Origin: Nostoc sp. NMS7
GTDB lineage: Bacteria; Cyanobacteriota; Cyanobacteriia; Cyanobacteriales; Nostocaceae
Length of the DNA: 64,000 nucleotides
Assembly: GCF_017115085.1 (NCBI RefSeq)
Contig: NZ_JABXKJ010000237.1
Location: forward strand, 1 to 64,000
Direction: 5' to 3'
Below are positions 25,475 to 36,421 of the stretch, piece by piece. A model generated the notes under the pieces. It had not been told where the DNA came from. It was given only the letters and a program-made list of their open reading frames with translations, and ran no database searches. Every line of letters starts with the position of its first letter. Positions within the stretch are counted from its first letter, which is position 1. The position numbers were made by a program, and so were the translations under genes.

Positions 25475-25806
25475 AAATTGGGCACTTGTACTGACTTGTA
25501 CTGAGCGGCGTCGAAGTAGCGAAGTCGTTGGCGCAGCCTAAGAAGAGAAGTATTGGGCATTAGTTATTAATCACTTGACTCCTAACTCCTGTACAGACGC
25601 GATTAATCGCGTCTCTCCTAACTCCTAACTCAGTACTCCTGAGGGACATAGAGTACATAAAAAGATCCAAGATTTGTTGATCTAGTAAAATATCAGATAA
25701 AAAATGTTATCACAGAGTCAGCTAACTCAGTGAAAGGTCATATCCAGGAAAATAGTGAAAAACTAGAATAAATTTATACAGTTAATACTTGCGGAGGAAT
25801 CAGGGA
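25475..25806. repeat. Interspersed repeats between hmpA and hmpB
   Basis: Contains GCACTTGTACTGA..GGCGCAGCC..AGAGAAGTATTGGGCATTAG modules (25484-25560) like those at 52.05 kb, and the palindrome AGACGCGATTAATCGCGTCT at 25595-25614, which recurs twice at 55.5 kb. After about 25640 the DNA is AT-rich and probably holds an internal promoter for hmpB. Confidence 0.7.
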
Positions 25807-25845
25807 ATGTTCCAACTAGGAACGTCTACATCAGGAGGTAGATAG
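25807..25845 (+). CDS. Possible 12-codon leader peptide before hmpB
   Basis: ATG at 25807, preceded by GCGGAGGAATCAGGGA (Shine-Dalgarno GGAGG), opens a frame MFQLGTSTSGGR ending at TAG 25843-25845, seven bases before the hmpB ATG. The hmpB Shine-Dalgarno (AGGAGGT, 25833-25839) lies inside this frame, so translation of the leader would cover it. Could be chance; no conservation can be checked here. Confidence 0.3.
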   Translation: MFQLGTSTSGGR

Positions 25846-25851
25846 ACACTT

Positions 25852-26217
25852 ATGAGTACAGTTCTGATTGTGGAAGATAGTATCGCGCAAAGGGAGATGA
25901 TTACAGACCTCCTAAAAGCAAGTGGCTTAACTGTTACCCATGCCAGTGACGGATTAGAAGCATTGGAGGCAATTCAAATAGCACCTCCCGATTTAGTGGT
26001 ATTGGATATTGTCATGCCCCGGATGAACGGTTACGAAGTTTGTCGGCGGTTAAAATCCGATCCAAAAACCCAAAATGTCCCTGTGGTGATGTGTTCTTCC
26101 AAGGGCGAAGAATTTGATCGCTATTGGGGGATGAAGCAGGGGGCAGACGCCTATATAGCTAAACCATTTCAACCAACCGAGTTGGTGGGAACAGTTAAAC
26201 AACTGCTGCGAGGATAA
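25852..26217 (+). CDS. hmpB: CheY/PilH-like single-domain response regulator
   Basis: A 121-residue stand-alone receiver domain. The acidic pocket is in VLIVEDS (Glu8-Asp9), the phosphoacceptor is Asp52 in VVLDIVMPRMNG, followed by MCSSKGEEFD (Ser in the Thr/Ser position) and the conserved Lys in YIAKPFQP. No output domain. It is preceded by AGGAGGT and followed 13 bp later by the CheW gene. As HmpB it is the diffusible regulator phosphorylated by the HmpE kinase in the hormogonium motility pathway; that role is from the known locus. Confidence 0.92.
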   Translation: MSTVLIVEDSIAQREMITDLLKASGLTVTHASDGLEALEAIQIAPPDLVVLDIVMPRMNGYEVCRRLKSDPKTQNVPVVMCSSKGEEFDRYWGMKQGADAYIAKPFQPTELVGTVKQLLRG

Positions 26218-26230
26218 GGATAAAAGTAAT

Positions 26231-26761
26231 ATGGTCAGTAAACCGGACTTTTTAACTGGCAGTGGTCAAGACCATTTCCGACCGGAATTACAAGTAGAAA
26301 GTCCTGAAGGTGAGTTACATTTGAGGTTTTACATTGCCTCGCATCAGGAGTTTGCACTACAAGCAACTGGCATCCGGGAGGTAATTGAACTAAGCCCTGA
26401 TAGAATCACCCCAATTCCGAATGCTTCTCCTTTACTTTTGGGTACTCTAAATTTACGAGGTCGAGTTATTTGGGTGGCTGATTTGGGTCAATTTCTTGGG
26501 GAAGCAACTGCATTAAACACAGATAGAGCTGAAATTCCAGTGATTGCCATTGAAGAGCAAGACACAATAGTGGGTTTAGCAGTAGAGGAAATCGGTGGTA
26601 TGGATTGGCTCGATGTCCAGAATCTCATCCCACCAAATAATGTTCCCGATACTATGGCTCCTTTTTTACGTGGAGAGTGGTTATTACGTGCTAAAAATAA
26701 TCAGTCTCTACGACTACTCGATCAAATGGCAATTTTACGGAGTGCTAGGTGGGCAGGATGA
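26231..26761 (+). CDS. hmpC: CheW-like adaptor protein
   Basis: A 176-residue protein with the CheW fold: [53 protein letters not shown] and [26 protein letters not shown]. It couples the chemoreceptor HmpD to the kinase HmpE. The length is normal with a short N-terminal extension. Its last codons lie just upstream of the HmpD start, implying translational coupling. Confidence 0.92.
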   Translation: MVSKPDFLTGSGQDHFRPELQVESPEGELHLRFYIASHQEFALQATGIREVIELSPDRITPIPNASPLLLGTLNLRGRVIWVADLGQFLGEATALNTDRAEIPVIAIEEQDTIVGLAVEEIGGMDWLDVQNLIPPNNVPDTMAPFLRGEWLLRAKNNQSLRLLDQMAILRSARWAG

Positions 26762-26775
26762 AATTGGAGGAGGAA

Positions 26776-29706
26776 ATGGCAGCAAGTATTGATAATCACG
26801 AGCCAACATATCAACAGGCGATGAACGCCTATGTTCAAACGAATTATGAGGTTGCCGCCACTTTAGTTGACCAAGTGGTGCAAAATTACCCAAATGACCC
26901 TAACTCTCATTTGTTGCGGGGTCACATCTACTGTGTTTTGCAGCAATACGATGTCGCAAAAGAAGAATATAAAAAGGTATTATGCTTGACTGACGATCAA
27001 GAAATTATTGGTTTTGCCAATAGTGGAATTGAGAATATCAATCAATATTTACAGTCATTCAGTGGGGAGATTGATACATCAGGAAGTCAAGAGCAAATAA
27101 ATTCCCCAGAGATGTCTGATGCACTCGCAGATCGCGAACATGAATTAGAAGATTTAGGCATTAGTGAGGATTTTGACAGCAGTAACCTTGATTTGAACTT
27201 TTTTGGAGAGAATCAAGAAACTGTGAATGGCGTTGAAGAGCTATCTTCAAAAAGTCCATTTGACATCCCTACAGAAGATAGTATTGGAACAGTAAAAATA
27301 TCAGATTATTCTACATCTGTTGGTGACGACCCTTTTGCCTTCAATGAAGAATCACAGGAAGAAGAGTCCAATCGCAAGAATGAGGAGAAAACCGAATTAG
27401 AGTTACCTGCTTTTTGGCAAGAAGATTTATCAGAAGATAGTCTGGAAGAACCATTAGTAAATAGTCATTTCTCAGAGCAGGGGATAAATTCTGTTCATGA
27501 AAATTCAGCTATTGACAATAATAATTCTTCAGATTCTAATTTCCCAACTGGCAATAGCGAGAATAATTTATCTGATTTTTTGAGTGAACCAAAGTCTCCA
27601 GAGCTTAGTATTGGAAATTTAGAATATAAAAAATCTAATTTTGGAGAGGAAACTTTACTGATTGTTGAAGAAGAACTTAGAAATGGTTCAGCCGCAACAA
27701 ATAGCTTGGAATCCAGCAGTCAACATGATTTGCCGCAAACCGAAACAGATAATTGGTTGAAACCAACAGAGACGGGTTTTGTGGCGGATTTATCAGATGA
27801 TTCTTCATCTTTTAGCAGCAATCTCCCTCTGGAAAAAAAGCAGGTAAAATCAAGTGAAATTATCGCTAAAAATGGCTTTGATGACGATGAAATTTTTGAT
27901 ATAGAAGCATTTGAATCGGCCTTTGGCTCCGAGGTGTCAAGCTCTTATGAAGACTCAAACAATATACTAAATGGAGAAAATTCTCAGAGCAATATTGAGT
28001 TTTTAGATGACTTTGAGGAATTTGACGATTTAGGCAACATTCCTGGCTTTGACTTGATGGAAGGAGATTCTAATTTCGGTGATCTAGCAAGGCATTCTGA
28101 TCGAGCAGAAACTAGTGGCAGCGGACGCCCTGAAAGCGCCGAGGCTTTTTTAAATAATGCAGCTAGCGATCGCGAAGAAGAACTATTCTCGATGACTGGT
28201 TCCCATGAAGCAGTTCCAGTCTTTAGCCAAACAGATGTCTCGAAACTAGAACCCAACGTTAACGTCGAGCAAGGCTGGTTAGCACCATTAGAAAATGCCT
28301 CCATAGAAAGGAAACAATGGCTAATTGCTGGAAGTGTAGGCATTGTCTCGGCGCTGGTTGTCGCCACTGTTAGCTTTGTCGCCACCACATTTTCGCCAGC
28401 CCAACAACGAGAACCAGTCCGAAACACAGGTTGGGCGATGTCACTAGCAGCTGGGATTGCAGGTTTTAGTACCGCAGGCTTCATGGGGAATCTGGCACTT
28501 AAACAAATTCGGCGCACAACTGATGATCTCCAAGCTCAATTTGAAGCTGTACGTCAAGGAAATCTGAATGCTCAAGCCACAGTGTTTTCTGAAGATGAAT
28601 TGGGGCATTTAGCTACTGGCTTTAATGAAATGGCGCGGGTAATTTTCACGACCACAAGTGAAGTCCAACGCAAAGCCGATGAACAAGAGGAAGCCAAAGA
28701 AAACTTGCAACGCCAGGTAATTCGTTTATTGGATGATGTGGAAGGAGCTGCTAGAGGAGATTTAACAGTCCAAGCGGAAGTGACAGCCGACGTACTAGGT
28801 GCCGTAGCTGATGCTTTTAACCTGACAATTCAAAACCTCCGAGATATCGTCCAACAAGTAAAAGTGGCAGCCAAGGATGTGACAAAAGGTGCAACCAACT
28901 CTGAAACCTTTGCTAGAGCCTTATCTGGTGATGCTTTGCGCCAAGCAGAAGAGTTGGCAGTAACGCTGAATTCTGTACAGGTAATGACTGACTCGATTCA
29001 ACGGGTAGCAGAGGCGGCGCGGGAAGCCGAAACCGTCGCCCGTGATGCTAGTACGATCGCTATCAAAGGTGGAGAAGCAGTAGAAAATACTGTGGCGGGG
29101 ATTTTAGAAATTCGAGAAACCGTTGCCGAAACCACCCGAAAAGTGAAGCGGTTGGCGGAATCTTCCCAAGAAATTTCTAAAATTGTGGCGTTGATTTCCC
29201 AGATTGCTTCCAGAACAAACTTGCTGGCACTCAATGCTAGTATTGAGGCGGCAAGGGCGGGAGAAGCTGGACGCGGGTTTGCGATCGTCGCCGATGAAGT
29301 GCGCCAGTTAGCAGACAAATCTGCTAAATCCCTGAAGGAGATTGAACAAATTGTGATGCAAATCCAAAGCGAAACAGGCTCAGTAATGACCGCGATGGAA
29401 GAAGGCACACAACAAGTAATTAAAGGCACAAAATTGGCAGAAGAAGCCAAGCGATCGCTCGAAAACATTATTCAAGTGGCGAATCGCATCGATATTCTTG
29501 TACGCTCGATTACCAGCGACACTGTGGAACAAACTGAAACCTCCCGCGCTGTCGCTCATGTAATGCAATCAGTAGAACTCACCGCCCAAGAAACTTCCCA
29601 GGAAGCACAGCGAGTTTCAGGTGCCCTACAACACTTAGTAGGTGTATCCCGTGACTTGATCGCTTCCGTTGAACGTTTCCGAGTGGAAACTATGGAAATC
29701 AGATAA
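26776..29706 (+). CDS. hmpD: Methyl-accepting chemotaxis protein of the hmp locus
   Basis: The product is ~976 residues from this start, chosen because GGAGG lies five bases before the ATG at 26776; ATGs at 26749 and 26758 are alternatives. Residues ~10-75 look like a TPR unit ([24 protein letters not shown]). A long acidic, low-complexity linker (~100-500) follows. Two hydrophobic helices near 515-540 and 555-580 frame only a short loop, so there is no external sensor domain. A HAMP-like region with repeats ([36 protein letters not shown]) leads to the signalling hairpin [29 protein letters not shown]. Resembles PilJ; it probably senses internal or pilus-derived cues. Confidence 0.92.
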   Translation: MAASIDNHEPTYQQAMNAYVQTNYEVAATLVDQVVQNYPNDPNSHLLRGHIYCVLQQYDVAKEEYKKVLCLTDDQEIIGFANSGIENINQYLQSFSGEIDTSGSQEQINSPEMSDALADREHELEDLGISEDFDSSNLDLNFFGENQETVNGVEELSSKSPFDIPTEDSIGTVKISDYSTSVGDDPFAFNEESQEEESNRKNEEKTELELPAFWQEDLSEDSLEEPLVNSHFSEQGINSVHENSAIDNNNSSDSNFPTGNSENNLSDFLSEPKSPELSIGNLEYKKSNFGEETLLIVEEELRNGSAATNSLESSSQHDLPQTETDNWLKPTETGFVADLSDDSSSFSSNLPLEKKQVKSSEIIAKNGFDDDEIFDIEAFESAFGSEVSSSYEDSNNILNGENSQSNIEFLDDFEEFDDLGNIPGFDLMEGDSNFGDLARHSDRAETSGSGRPESAEAFLNNAASDREEELFSMTGSHEAVPVFSQTDVSKLEPNVNVEQGWLAPLENASIERKQWLIAGSVGIVSALVVATVSFVATTFSPAQQREPVRNTGWAMSLAAGIAGFSTAGFMGNLALKQIRRTTDDLQAQFEAVRQGNLNAQATVFSEDELGHLATGFNEMARVIFTTTSEVQRKADEQEEAKENLQRQVIRLLDDVEGAARGDLTVQAEVTADVLGAVADAFNLTIQNLRDIVQQVKVAAKDVTKGATNSETFARALSGDALRQAEELAVTLNSVQVMTDSIQRVAEAAREAETVARDASTIAIKGGEAVENTVAGILEIRETVAETTRKVKRLAESSQEISKIVALISQIASRTNLLALNASIEAARAGEAGRGFAIVADEVRQLADKSAKSLKEIEQIVMQIQSETGSVMTAMEEGTQQVIKGTKLAEEAKRSLENIIQVANRIDILVRSITSDTVEQTETSRAVAHVMQSVELTAQETSQEAQRVSGALQHLVGVSRDLIASVERFRVETMEIR

Positions 29707-29740
29707 ATTGTCATTTGTCCTTTGTCGTTTGTTATTTCCT

Positions 29741-29832
29741 AATGACCAATGACTAATGACTAATGACCAATGACCAATGACCAATGACCAATGACCAATG
29801 ACTAATGACCAATGACCAATGACCAATGACTA
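29741..29832. repeat. TGACCAA/TGACTAA heptamer tandem repeat
   Basis: About thirteen heptamers fill the gap between hmpD and hmpE up to eight bases before the hmpE ATG. It probably modulates spacing or translation between the two genes. The minus-strand frame of repeated WSLVIGH units across it is a repeat translation and not a gene. Confidence 0.9.
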
Positions 29833-29839
29833 AAAAACT

Positions 29840-32800
29840 ATGCTGCCGGAACAACAACAGCGGATTTTGGGTTACTTTATCGAAGAAGCCAGGGATCACC
29901 TGAATACCATTGAGCAGGGGTTGCTGAATCTAGAGAGTACCTTGAACGACCCGGAAATGATCAGTGAAGTCTTCCGGGCGGCTCACTCCATCAAAGGAGG
30001 AGCGGCGATGCTTGGATTGACTAGCATCCAGCATACCTCCCACCGTCTGGAAGATTGTTTCAAAATTCTCAAAGATAATCCGGTTAAGATTGACGAAAAG
30101 TTAGAGTCTTTATTTCTTGGTGTATCTGATACTCTAAAAGCGCTCTTAGAGCAGTTGAGCGCACCTTATGGTCTTTCTGAAGATGCGGCTAATACTTTGA
30201 TGTCAGAAACTGAGCCGGTCTTTGAATGGCTGTATCAGCATTTGGAACTACTTGTACAACAAGGGAACAGTGGAGTAGCCAGCAGTCGTGACGCCACAGA
30301 AGTACAGACAACCTCTGTAGAAAATAATGGCTCTACACTTACAGAACTATTCCTGCGGCGAGATATTTCCGGTTTGGTAGAAGACACCCATCAGGAATCC
30401 CCAGAAATATCCTTCCCTGTAGCACCCCAGGAGGTGCGAACGCCAGTCACTGCTAAAGAAAATAATAACTGGAGCGAGTTTCAAGCCCAAGTGCTGCAAA
30501 GACTGCGGGAAATGTTGCAACTATTTAAGCAAACCACAACACCCTCAACTCGGCAAAACCTTCAGCAATGCTGTTACCAGTTAGTCAAACTTGGTGAGAC
30601 TTGGAATTTGTCCAAATGGTGTGGTTTGTGTCAAGCAGCAGCCAGTGCGATCGGCAATCTCGAAAATACTTATCTGACTTTAGCTAAAATTGTCATTACC
30701 GAAATTAAGCAAGCTCAAGAATTAGTCCTCCAAGGTAGGGAAGCCGAAATTGCAATTAGTCAACAACTAGAAGCGCTTTTAAGCTTTGCAGAAATTGAGT
30801 TATTAGAAATTACCCCTAATTTGTTTGATGAACAGTTTGCGGCTTTGACAGAATTATCAACTGTCTCAGAGCCAATTCTATTTGGTAACACCGAGCCGTT
30901 AGTCGTAACTAACCTCACCCAGGCAACTGAGGAACTTAATCTAGACAAGGATATTAATGTTCGCCCCTATCTTCAACAAGGGACACTACTAAACGCTGCA
31001 ACTCACACTAGTCTTGCTTTCACCGCACATGAGGAAGCACATCCAATCAGTAGCAATATTGATCCCAATGGGCCAGAGGTAGGAATAGCTGAGTTAAATA
31101 CGCTTGCCGATTTATTTGAAGGTGAGACTAACGTACTAGATGAAACTTGGCATCAAGAAGAAACCTTAAATATTGTTGCGATCGATGACTTTGGAATTGA
31201 TTTCAGCAGCACTGACGCTAAGGACGATCATCGGGATTTATTCGATTTACTCTCCTTTGATGAAGACATCATCAACGAGCAGCACCCAACAATCACACCT
31301 ACGACAGAAGATTTATCCCTGTTATTTGGCGACAACTTCCTAGAAAAAGAGAATTCAAAACCGCAAAATCAACAAACATCTCCTACGACTCTAGAGTTGA
31401 GCGATATTAACGTACCTGATCTAAATTTAGATTCTTCTTCTGCTGAAAATTTACAAGAATTTACTGATATTCCTAGTGATCCAAACCAGTCTCCTGGGGA
31501 GATTGTCCAAAATAGTGCCAACAAAAACGATCTCGTTGAAGATTTATTGACACTGCCATTAGATGATGATATTGAACTATTGCCTACAGGCGAAGTGACT
31601 CAACCAGAAACTGAGGCGTTCGCCAGTGTGGAACTATCTAGTAACCAACAAAACAGTTTTGATAACTTATTGTTAGAAACGAGAAATGCAAATTGGGTAC
31701 AACAAATTACCCCTAGTGACTACATAGAATTACCCCAGCAAACAGACTTGTCTTTGGATAGCCTCTTTGCTGAAGTGGAAGAACAGACACTACTGCCTAC
31801 AAGTGAATCAGAAATTAGTGATTTATTTGATACATCTCCGGCAACAGCACCTGAGTTTTCGGAATCAGAAAATGAGCTGAACAGCTTCTGGAGTGAGGAA
31901 ACCACAGAGGAACAGGACGATTTCGATTCCTTAATTGAGCAAAATGTGCAAAGGGCGTTAGAGGAGAGTTTGTTTGAGGGGGTGGCTGATGACATTTTTG
32001 CCGACAGTCAGCAGCCGATACCGAATCCAATCGCCAGTTTTGACATAGAAGAAGATTTTGATCTCAATTTCCAGCAGCAAGAGCAGCTATTGATATTCTC
32101 ATTAGATTCTGGAGATAATTTATTTGATGAGTTAACACCGAGTAACTCAACTATTTATCCTGCAATCAACGATGCCTCCACCACTGAAATACTGTTGTTT
32201 GCGCCGCATCCAGAGTCAGAAATTATCGGGCGATCGCAACAACCAGAAGCTTTAGATTTTGTTCCAGAATTTACTAATCAGCCCCCAGAGATATCTGATG
32301 TTGATCTGGAACTTAATTCATTCGGCTCTTTCGATGAAAATCCGCAACTGCTGTTTGAAGATGTCGCCACAGATGACTCTACCTATATTCAGATGGAAAC
32401 CACAGATAATACTGTGGATGAACTCCCGGCTAGAGAAACTTCTTTAGATATCAATTTTGGGGAAACTTCAGATTTAGGATCACCTCAAGCACAGCCAAGT
32501 GATTTGTTCGGCTCTTTCGATGAAAATCCGCAACTGCCGTTTGAAGATGTAGCTACAGATGACTCTACCTATATTCAGATGGAAACCACAGATAATACTG
32601 TGGATGAACTCCCGGCTAGAGAAACTTCTTTAGATATCAATTTTGGGGAAACTTCAGATTTAGGATCACCTCAAGCACAGCCAAGTGATTTGTTCGGCTC
32701 TTTCGATCAAAACAGCGAGGATAATTCGCAACTGCTGTTTGAAACGGTTATTCAGGAAGATGTAGAAACCAATTTGTGGGATCTAGGAGAGACATCTGAA

Positions 32801-35167
32801 GTTGCACTAGTATCAGAGGGAGAAAATGCTATTATTGCCCCCACTGAAGAATTGGCAACCACAGAAACCATTGAAGTAATTGCTCCAGAAGATGAATTTG
32901 CCGACTTGGCAGCATTACTACGAGAGGAAGTAGCACCCATCCCCAAAGCTAAGGAGATACCAGAAGTAGATTTTGCTGCCCTGGAAGAATTGTTAGCTAC
33001 AGATAACGATGAGGCGGCTGCTATATCTAGCGATGTCTACGACGGGCTACGCCAACGCCAGCCCTTGAACACTCAACCAGTTTTGGCTAAAAATGCCATT
33101 CCATCACCAGCCACGGATGAATTTGGGGACTTAGAGAAGTTGCTGGCACAAGCAGATCAAACAATATCCCATTCCCCAGTAGTAAAATCGAACACCAGCA
33201 AAATTATACGTCCTTCTACTCGTCGGGCTGCGAGATTTGAAGAATCGATGAAGGTTCCAGTTAAGCAACTGGATGACATGAGTAATTTAGTTGGGGAGAT
33301 GGTGGTAAATCGCAATACCTTAGAGCAAGATAATGAACGGCTGCGGCAGTCATTAGATAACTTGCTGATTCAGGTACAACAACTCTCAGATGTGGGCGCA
33401 AGGATGCAGGAGTTGTATGAGCGATCGCTACTGGAAGCTTCTCTGTTAGCCGGACGCAAAAAGAAAGACATCGGCTTTCCAGTCTCTGATTTCAATGCTG
33501 ACAGGGGTTTTAGTGAGCTAGAAATGGATCGCTTTACTCCTTTCCATACACTGTCTCAGCAGATGATTGAGCGCATTGTCCGCATCCGGGAATCATCTAG
33601 TGACATTGACTTTGTTACCGAAGAAACCGAGCGAGTAGCGCGGCAATTCCGCCAAGTAACCACACAGCTACAAGAGGGATTAACAAGAGCGCGAATGGTG
33701 CCTTTTGCCCAAACTATCGATCGCTGGCGGCGAGGAGTACGTGATAATGCCATCAAGTGTGGCAAACAAGTGGAGTTGGTGATCGAAGGTGGTGATACCT
33801 TAATTGACAAGATGATTTTGGATCATCTCACCGATCCGTTAACTCACATGCTGAATAATGCGATCGCTCACGGTGTTGAAACGCCAGAAGAGAGGCAAGC
33901 TGCTGGTAAACCACCCGTGGGAATCATTACTATCCGGGCTTTCTACCAAGGCAACCAAACTATCCTTTCTGTAGGCGATGATGGGGCAGGTATCGATTCC
34001 GCAAAAGTTAAGGCTAAGGCGGTGAAGATTGGCATGATTACAGAAGCGCAGGCAAAAGCCATGTCTCGCTTGGAAGTCTACGATCTGCTGTTCCAGTCTG
34101 GTTTTACGATGAAAGACCAAGCAGATGAAATTTCTGGTCGTGGTGTGGGTATGGACGTCGTGCGCTCCGAAATTAGCGAAATTCGGGGGACAGTGAACAC
34201 TGATTCGGCGATCGGCAAGGGAACCACCTTCACTATTCGTTTACCACTGACTTTGAGCATTTGTAAAGCTCTCTGCTGCGTTTCTGATCGAGCTAGAATT
34301 GCTTTCCCGATGGACGGTGTAGAAGATACGCTGGATATACCAGTCAAAAATATTCAGCACGATGCCAGTGGGCAATCATTTATTTCCTGGCGCGATACGG
34401 TGCTGCCATTCCGACCCCTGAGGGAACTTTTAACCTTTAATCGCCAAATCAGTCGCGGCAATGTCTATGGCGGCACCAGAGATGATGATATGGTTTCGGT
34501 AGTTGTGGTGCGATCGGCAAATACCCTGATTGCTCTACAGATTGACCTAGTGTTGAGCGAACAAGAAATTGTAATTAAGCAATTTGAAGGTCCAGCGCCT
34601 AAACCCATTGGTGTAGCTGGTGCAACAGTCCTGGGTGATGGTCGGATTATGCCTATTGCTGACGTGCTGGAAATAATTGACATCTTCCAGGGACGGATTT
34701 CTACACAACTTGGTGGCAATTCTTGGCAACAGAAAGCTACTCCCCTAGACACCTCTCCGGCGAAGATTGACCCAACAGTGCTGATCGTCGATGACTCAAT
34801 TACAGTTCGAGAATTGCTCTCCCTGACCTTTAACAAAGCAGGTTATCGCGTAGAACAGGCACGTGACGGCCAGGAAGCTTGGGATAAACTCCGCTCCGGT
34901 CTGCCTTGCGATATCGTATTTTGTGACATTGAAATGCCGCGTTGCGATGGTCTGGAGTTACTCTCTCGCATCCAGAAAGACCCTAACCTTAACCACTTAC
35001 CGATCGCGATGCTCACCTCGCGGGGGGCAGATAAGCACAGACAAATTGCCGCTCAACTCGGTGCTAGTGGCTACTTTACCAAGCCGTATCTCGAAGAAGC
35101 TCTACTTGAAGCTGCGGCGCGGATGTTGAAAGGGGAAAAACTTCTTAGCACTACGAGTAATGTTTAA
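29840..35167 (+). CDS. hmpE: Hybrid CheA histidine kinase of the hmp locus
   Basis: A 1775-residue PilL/CheA-type kinase. The N-terminal HPt domain has the phosphorylatable His49 in FRAAHSIKGGAAML. A very long acidic, Ser/Thr-rich linker (~150-1120) follows, including two near-perfect 62-residue tandem repeats (829-952). Then the dimerisation domain (MKVPVKQLDDMSNLVGEMVVNRN), the ATPase core (MLNNAIAHGVE ~1337, GDDGAGID, ISGRGVGMDVV), a CheW-like domain, and a C-terminal receiver with Asp ~1696 in VFCDIEMPRCDG. It receives signals from HmpD through HmpC and phosphorylates HmpB. The linker is far longer than in bacterial CheA. Last gene of the cluster. Confidence 0.95.
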   Translation: MLPEQQQRILGYFIEEARDHLNTIEQGLLNLESTLNDPEMISEVFRAAHSIKGGAAMLGLTSIQHTSHRLEDCFKILKDNPVKIDEKLESLFLGVSDTLKALLEQLSAPYGLSEDAANTLMSETEPVFEWLYQHLELLVQQGNSGVASSRDATEVQTTSVENNGSTLTELFLRRDISGLVEDTHQESPEISFPVAPQEVRTPVTAKENNNWSEFQAQVLQRLREMLQLFKQTTTPSTRQNLQQCCYQLVKLGETWNLSKWCGLCQAAASAIGNLENTYLTLAKIVITEIKQAQELVLQGREAEIAISQQLEALLSFAEIELLEITPNLFDEQFAALTELSTVSEPILFGNTEPLVVTNLTQATEELNLDKDINVRPYLQQGTLLNAATHTSLAFTAHEEAHPISSNIDPNGPEVGIAELNTLADLFEGETNVLDETWHQEETLNIVAIDDFGIDFSSTDAKDDHRDLFDLLSFDEDIINEQHPTITPTTEDLSLLFGDNFLEKENSKPQNQQTSPTTLELSDINVPDLNLDSSSAENLQEFTDIPSDPNQSPGEIVQNSANKNDLVEDLLTLPLDDDIELLPTGEVTQPETEAFASVELSSNQQNSFDNLLLETRNANWVQQITPSDYIELPQQTDLSLDSLFAEVEEQTLLPTSESEISDLFDTSPATAPEFSESENELNSFWSEETTEEQDDFDSLIEQNVQRALEESLFEGVADDIFADSQQPIPNPIASFDIEEDFDLNFQQQEQLLIFSLDSGDNLFDELTPSNSTIYPAINDASTTEILLFAPHPESEIIGRSQQPEALDFVPEFTNQPPEISDVDLELNSFGSFDENPQLLFEDVATDDSTYIQMETTDNTVDELPARETSLDINFGETSDLGSPQAQPSDLFGSFDENPQLPFEDVATDDSTYIQMETTDNTVDELPARETSLDINFGETSDLGSPQAQPSDLFGSFDQNSEDNSQLLFETVIQEDVETNLWDLGETSEVALVSEGENAIIAPTEELATTETIEVIAPEDEFADLAALLREEVAPIPKAKEIPEVDFAALEELLATDNDEAAAISSDVYDGLRQRQPLNTQPVLAKNAIPSPATDEFGDLEKLLAQADQTISHSPVVKSNTSKIIRPSTRRAARFEESMKVPVKQLDDMSNLVGEMVVNRNTLEQDNERLRQSLDNLLIQVQQLSDVGARMQELYERSLLEASLLAGRKKKDIGFPVSDFNADRGFSELEMDRFTPFHTLSQQMIERIVRIRESSSDIDFVTEETERVARQFRQVTTQLQEGLTRARMVPFAQTIDRWRRGVRDNAIKCGKQVELVIEGGDTLIDKMILDHLTDPLTHMLNNAIAHGVETPEERQAAGKPPVGIITIRAFYQGNQTILSVGDDGAGIDSAKVKAKAVKIGMITEAQAKAMSRLEVYDLLFQSGFTMKDQADEISGRGVGMDVVRSEISEIRGTVNTDSAIGKGTTFTIRLPLTLSICKALCCVSDRARIAFPMDGVEDTLDIPVKNIQHDASGQSFISWRDTVLPFRPLRELLTFNRQISRGNVYGGTRDDDMVSVVVVRSANTLIALQIDLVLSEQEIVIKQFEGPAPKPIGVAGATVLGDGRIMPIADVLEIIDIFQGRISTQLGGNSWQQKATPLDTSPAKIDPTVLIVDDSITVRELLSLTFNKAGYRVEQARDGQEAWDKLRSGLPCDIVFCDIEMPRCDGLELLSRIQKDPNLNHLPIAMLTSRGADKHRQIAAQLGASGYFTKPYLEEALLEAAARMLKGEKLLSTTSNV
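32324..32695 (+). repeat. 186 bp tandem duplication inside hmpE
   Basis: Bases 32324-32509 and 32510-32695 are near-identical, differing at only a few sites (for example CTGCTG versus CTGCCG). A third, diverged start of the unit (GGCTCTTTCGATCAAAAC) follows at 32696. It encodes the 62-residue acidic linker unit twice, a recent in-frame duplication. Confidence 0.95.
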
Positions 35168-35207
35168 GCTGAAAAACATTTAATTTGCATACCTGAATTA
35201 AAGATAA

Positions 35208-35250
35208 CTCTTGTGGGGTAGGCCGGAAAGCCCACCCCACAAGAGTTTTA
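35208..35250 (+). terminator. Rho-independent terminator after hmpE
   Basis: CTCTTGTGGGGTAGGC (35208-35223) pairs with GCCCACCCCACAAGAG (35230-35245), one mismatch, hexaloop CGGAAA, then TTTTAGTTTT. It ends the hmp operon 40 bases after the stop. Confidence 0.9.
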
Positions 35251-36421
35251 GTTTTAGGTAATATGCTACCCACATTCGGCAGATGTGACTTGTCCTCCGC
35301 AGGAGTACGCGGTTCGTTTTTCTTTCTTGTACTTAAACCTCATCTAAGTTGAGAACCGTAGTTTTCGCCCTCACCCTAAATCCCTTTCCCATATCTGGGA
35401 GAGGGACTTTGAAATTCTGGCTCCCCGAATCCCAAATGTGGGAGAAGGGGTTGGGGGATGGGGGCAAATCCTTTTGATCACAGAAGAACTACAGGTTTCA
35501 AGATAGACGTGGTTTAAATAGGGTTTAGCGCATCTTCATACAGAATTGGTATAAGCATTTCTTCCTTCTCTATGTGTTCTCTGTGCCTCTGTGGTAGCCT
35601 GCGGCAAGCCCTCTGGGTGTCAGCAGTCGCTGATGGGGGAAACCCCCTTCTCTACCAGACGCTCCGCGTTCGCATAGCGTCCCGAAGGGAAGGCGCTAGC
35701 CTCTCCCTTTGGGAGAAGACCGCGCTGCTTCACCGCTCCGCGTCTACGTTAAAAAAATTGACTTTCACAAAGAGTTTTAGCCTTAACCCAAGCGTATTGG
35801 GTAATATGCAAGTTAAATATCCAACAGCTTACACTGAGACGTTTGATTAATTATATAAAGTTTATATAAAGAACTGTAATTTACCTGCTTTTAGTACTGA
35901 ATCTAAAATTTGTCCTCTTATATACTCAAATTTATATATACAGGAGGAACGAATTTGGTATATTTAATCATTTATCTATAACAAAACCTACGTTAGAAAG
36001 AAAATAGATCAAACATCTAAGCAAAAGACACTATAACGATGCAAAACTACGTTATGACCTCTACTAGCAGTGAATTTAGCTGCACGCCGCCTATAAAAAC
36101 GCAATATGTAGCTTTTGTGTAGTTGACTAGTCGTAGATTTAAGTTACTCTTAAAGCGGATCGCTTCGTGTAAGAATCTACCCTGACAGAAGTGTATAAAG
36201 ATATAGTTAAATTTAGCAGTTCTGTCCGAGATTTTGAATTTGCAAACTGAATAGTTTGATACAGCCCTCAAAATGCTGATCCACTACCCTAAACAAGGTA
36301 GTCAACTACATGACTCAATATCATCTGTCTGCTAATTGTAATGAATAGTTTACAATACAGTGGATGAGAAAATCTAAAGAAAATATAAAAGAGACTCAAC
36401 TGTGGTGTCTGGAGGAGAAAA
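35251..36421. other. Long repeat-rich intergenic region
   Basis: No gene found in ~1.17 kb. A CCTCACCCTAAATCCC..GGGAGAGGGACTTT palindromic unit with a diverged neighbour lies at about 35370-35465. A GTTCGCATAGCGTCCCG..CTCTCCCTTTGGGAGAAG interspersed repeat block lies at about 35580-35745. The rest (35760-36420) is AT-rich, with many stops in all frames, and must hold the promoter of the next gene. Confidence 0.6.

Noticed and set aside
27984-29468. Long minus-strand frames across hmpD
   Set aside because: Shadow frames of the strongly supported receptor gene; low-complexity Ser/Ala translations.
29635-29826. Minus-strand frame of repeated WSLVIGH units
   Set aside because: It is only the translation of TGACCAA heptamers between hmpD and hmpE.
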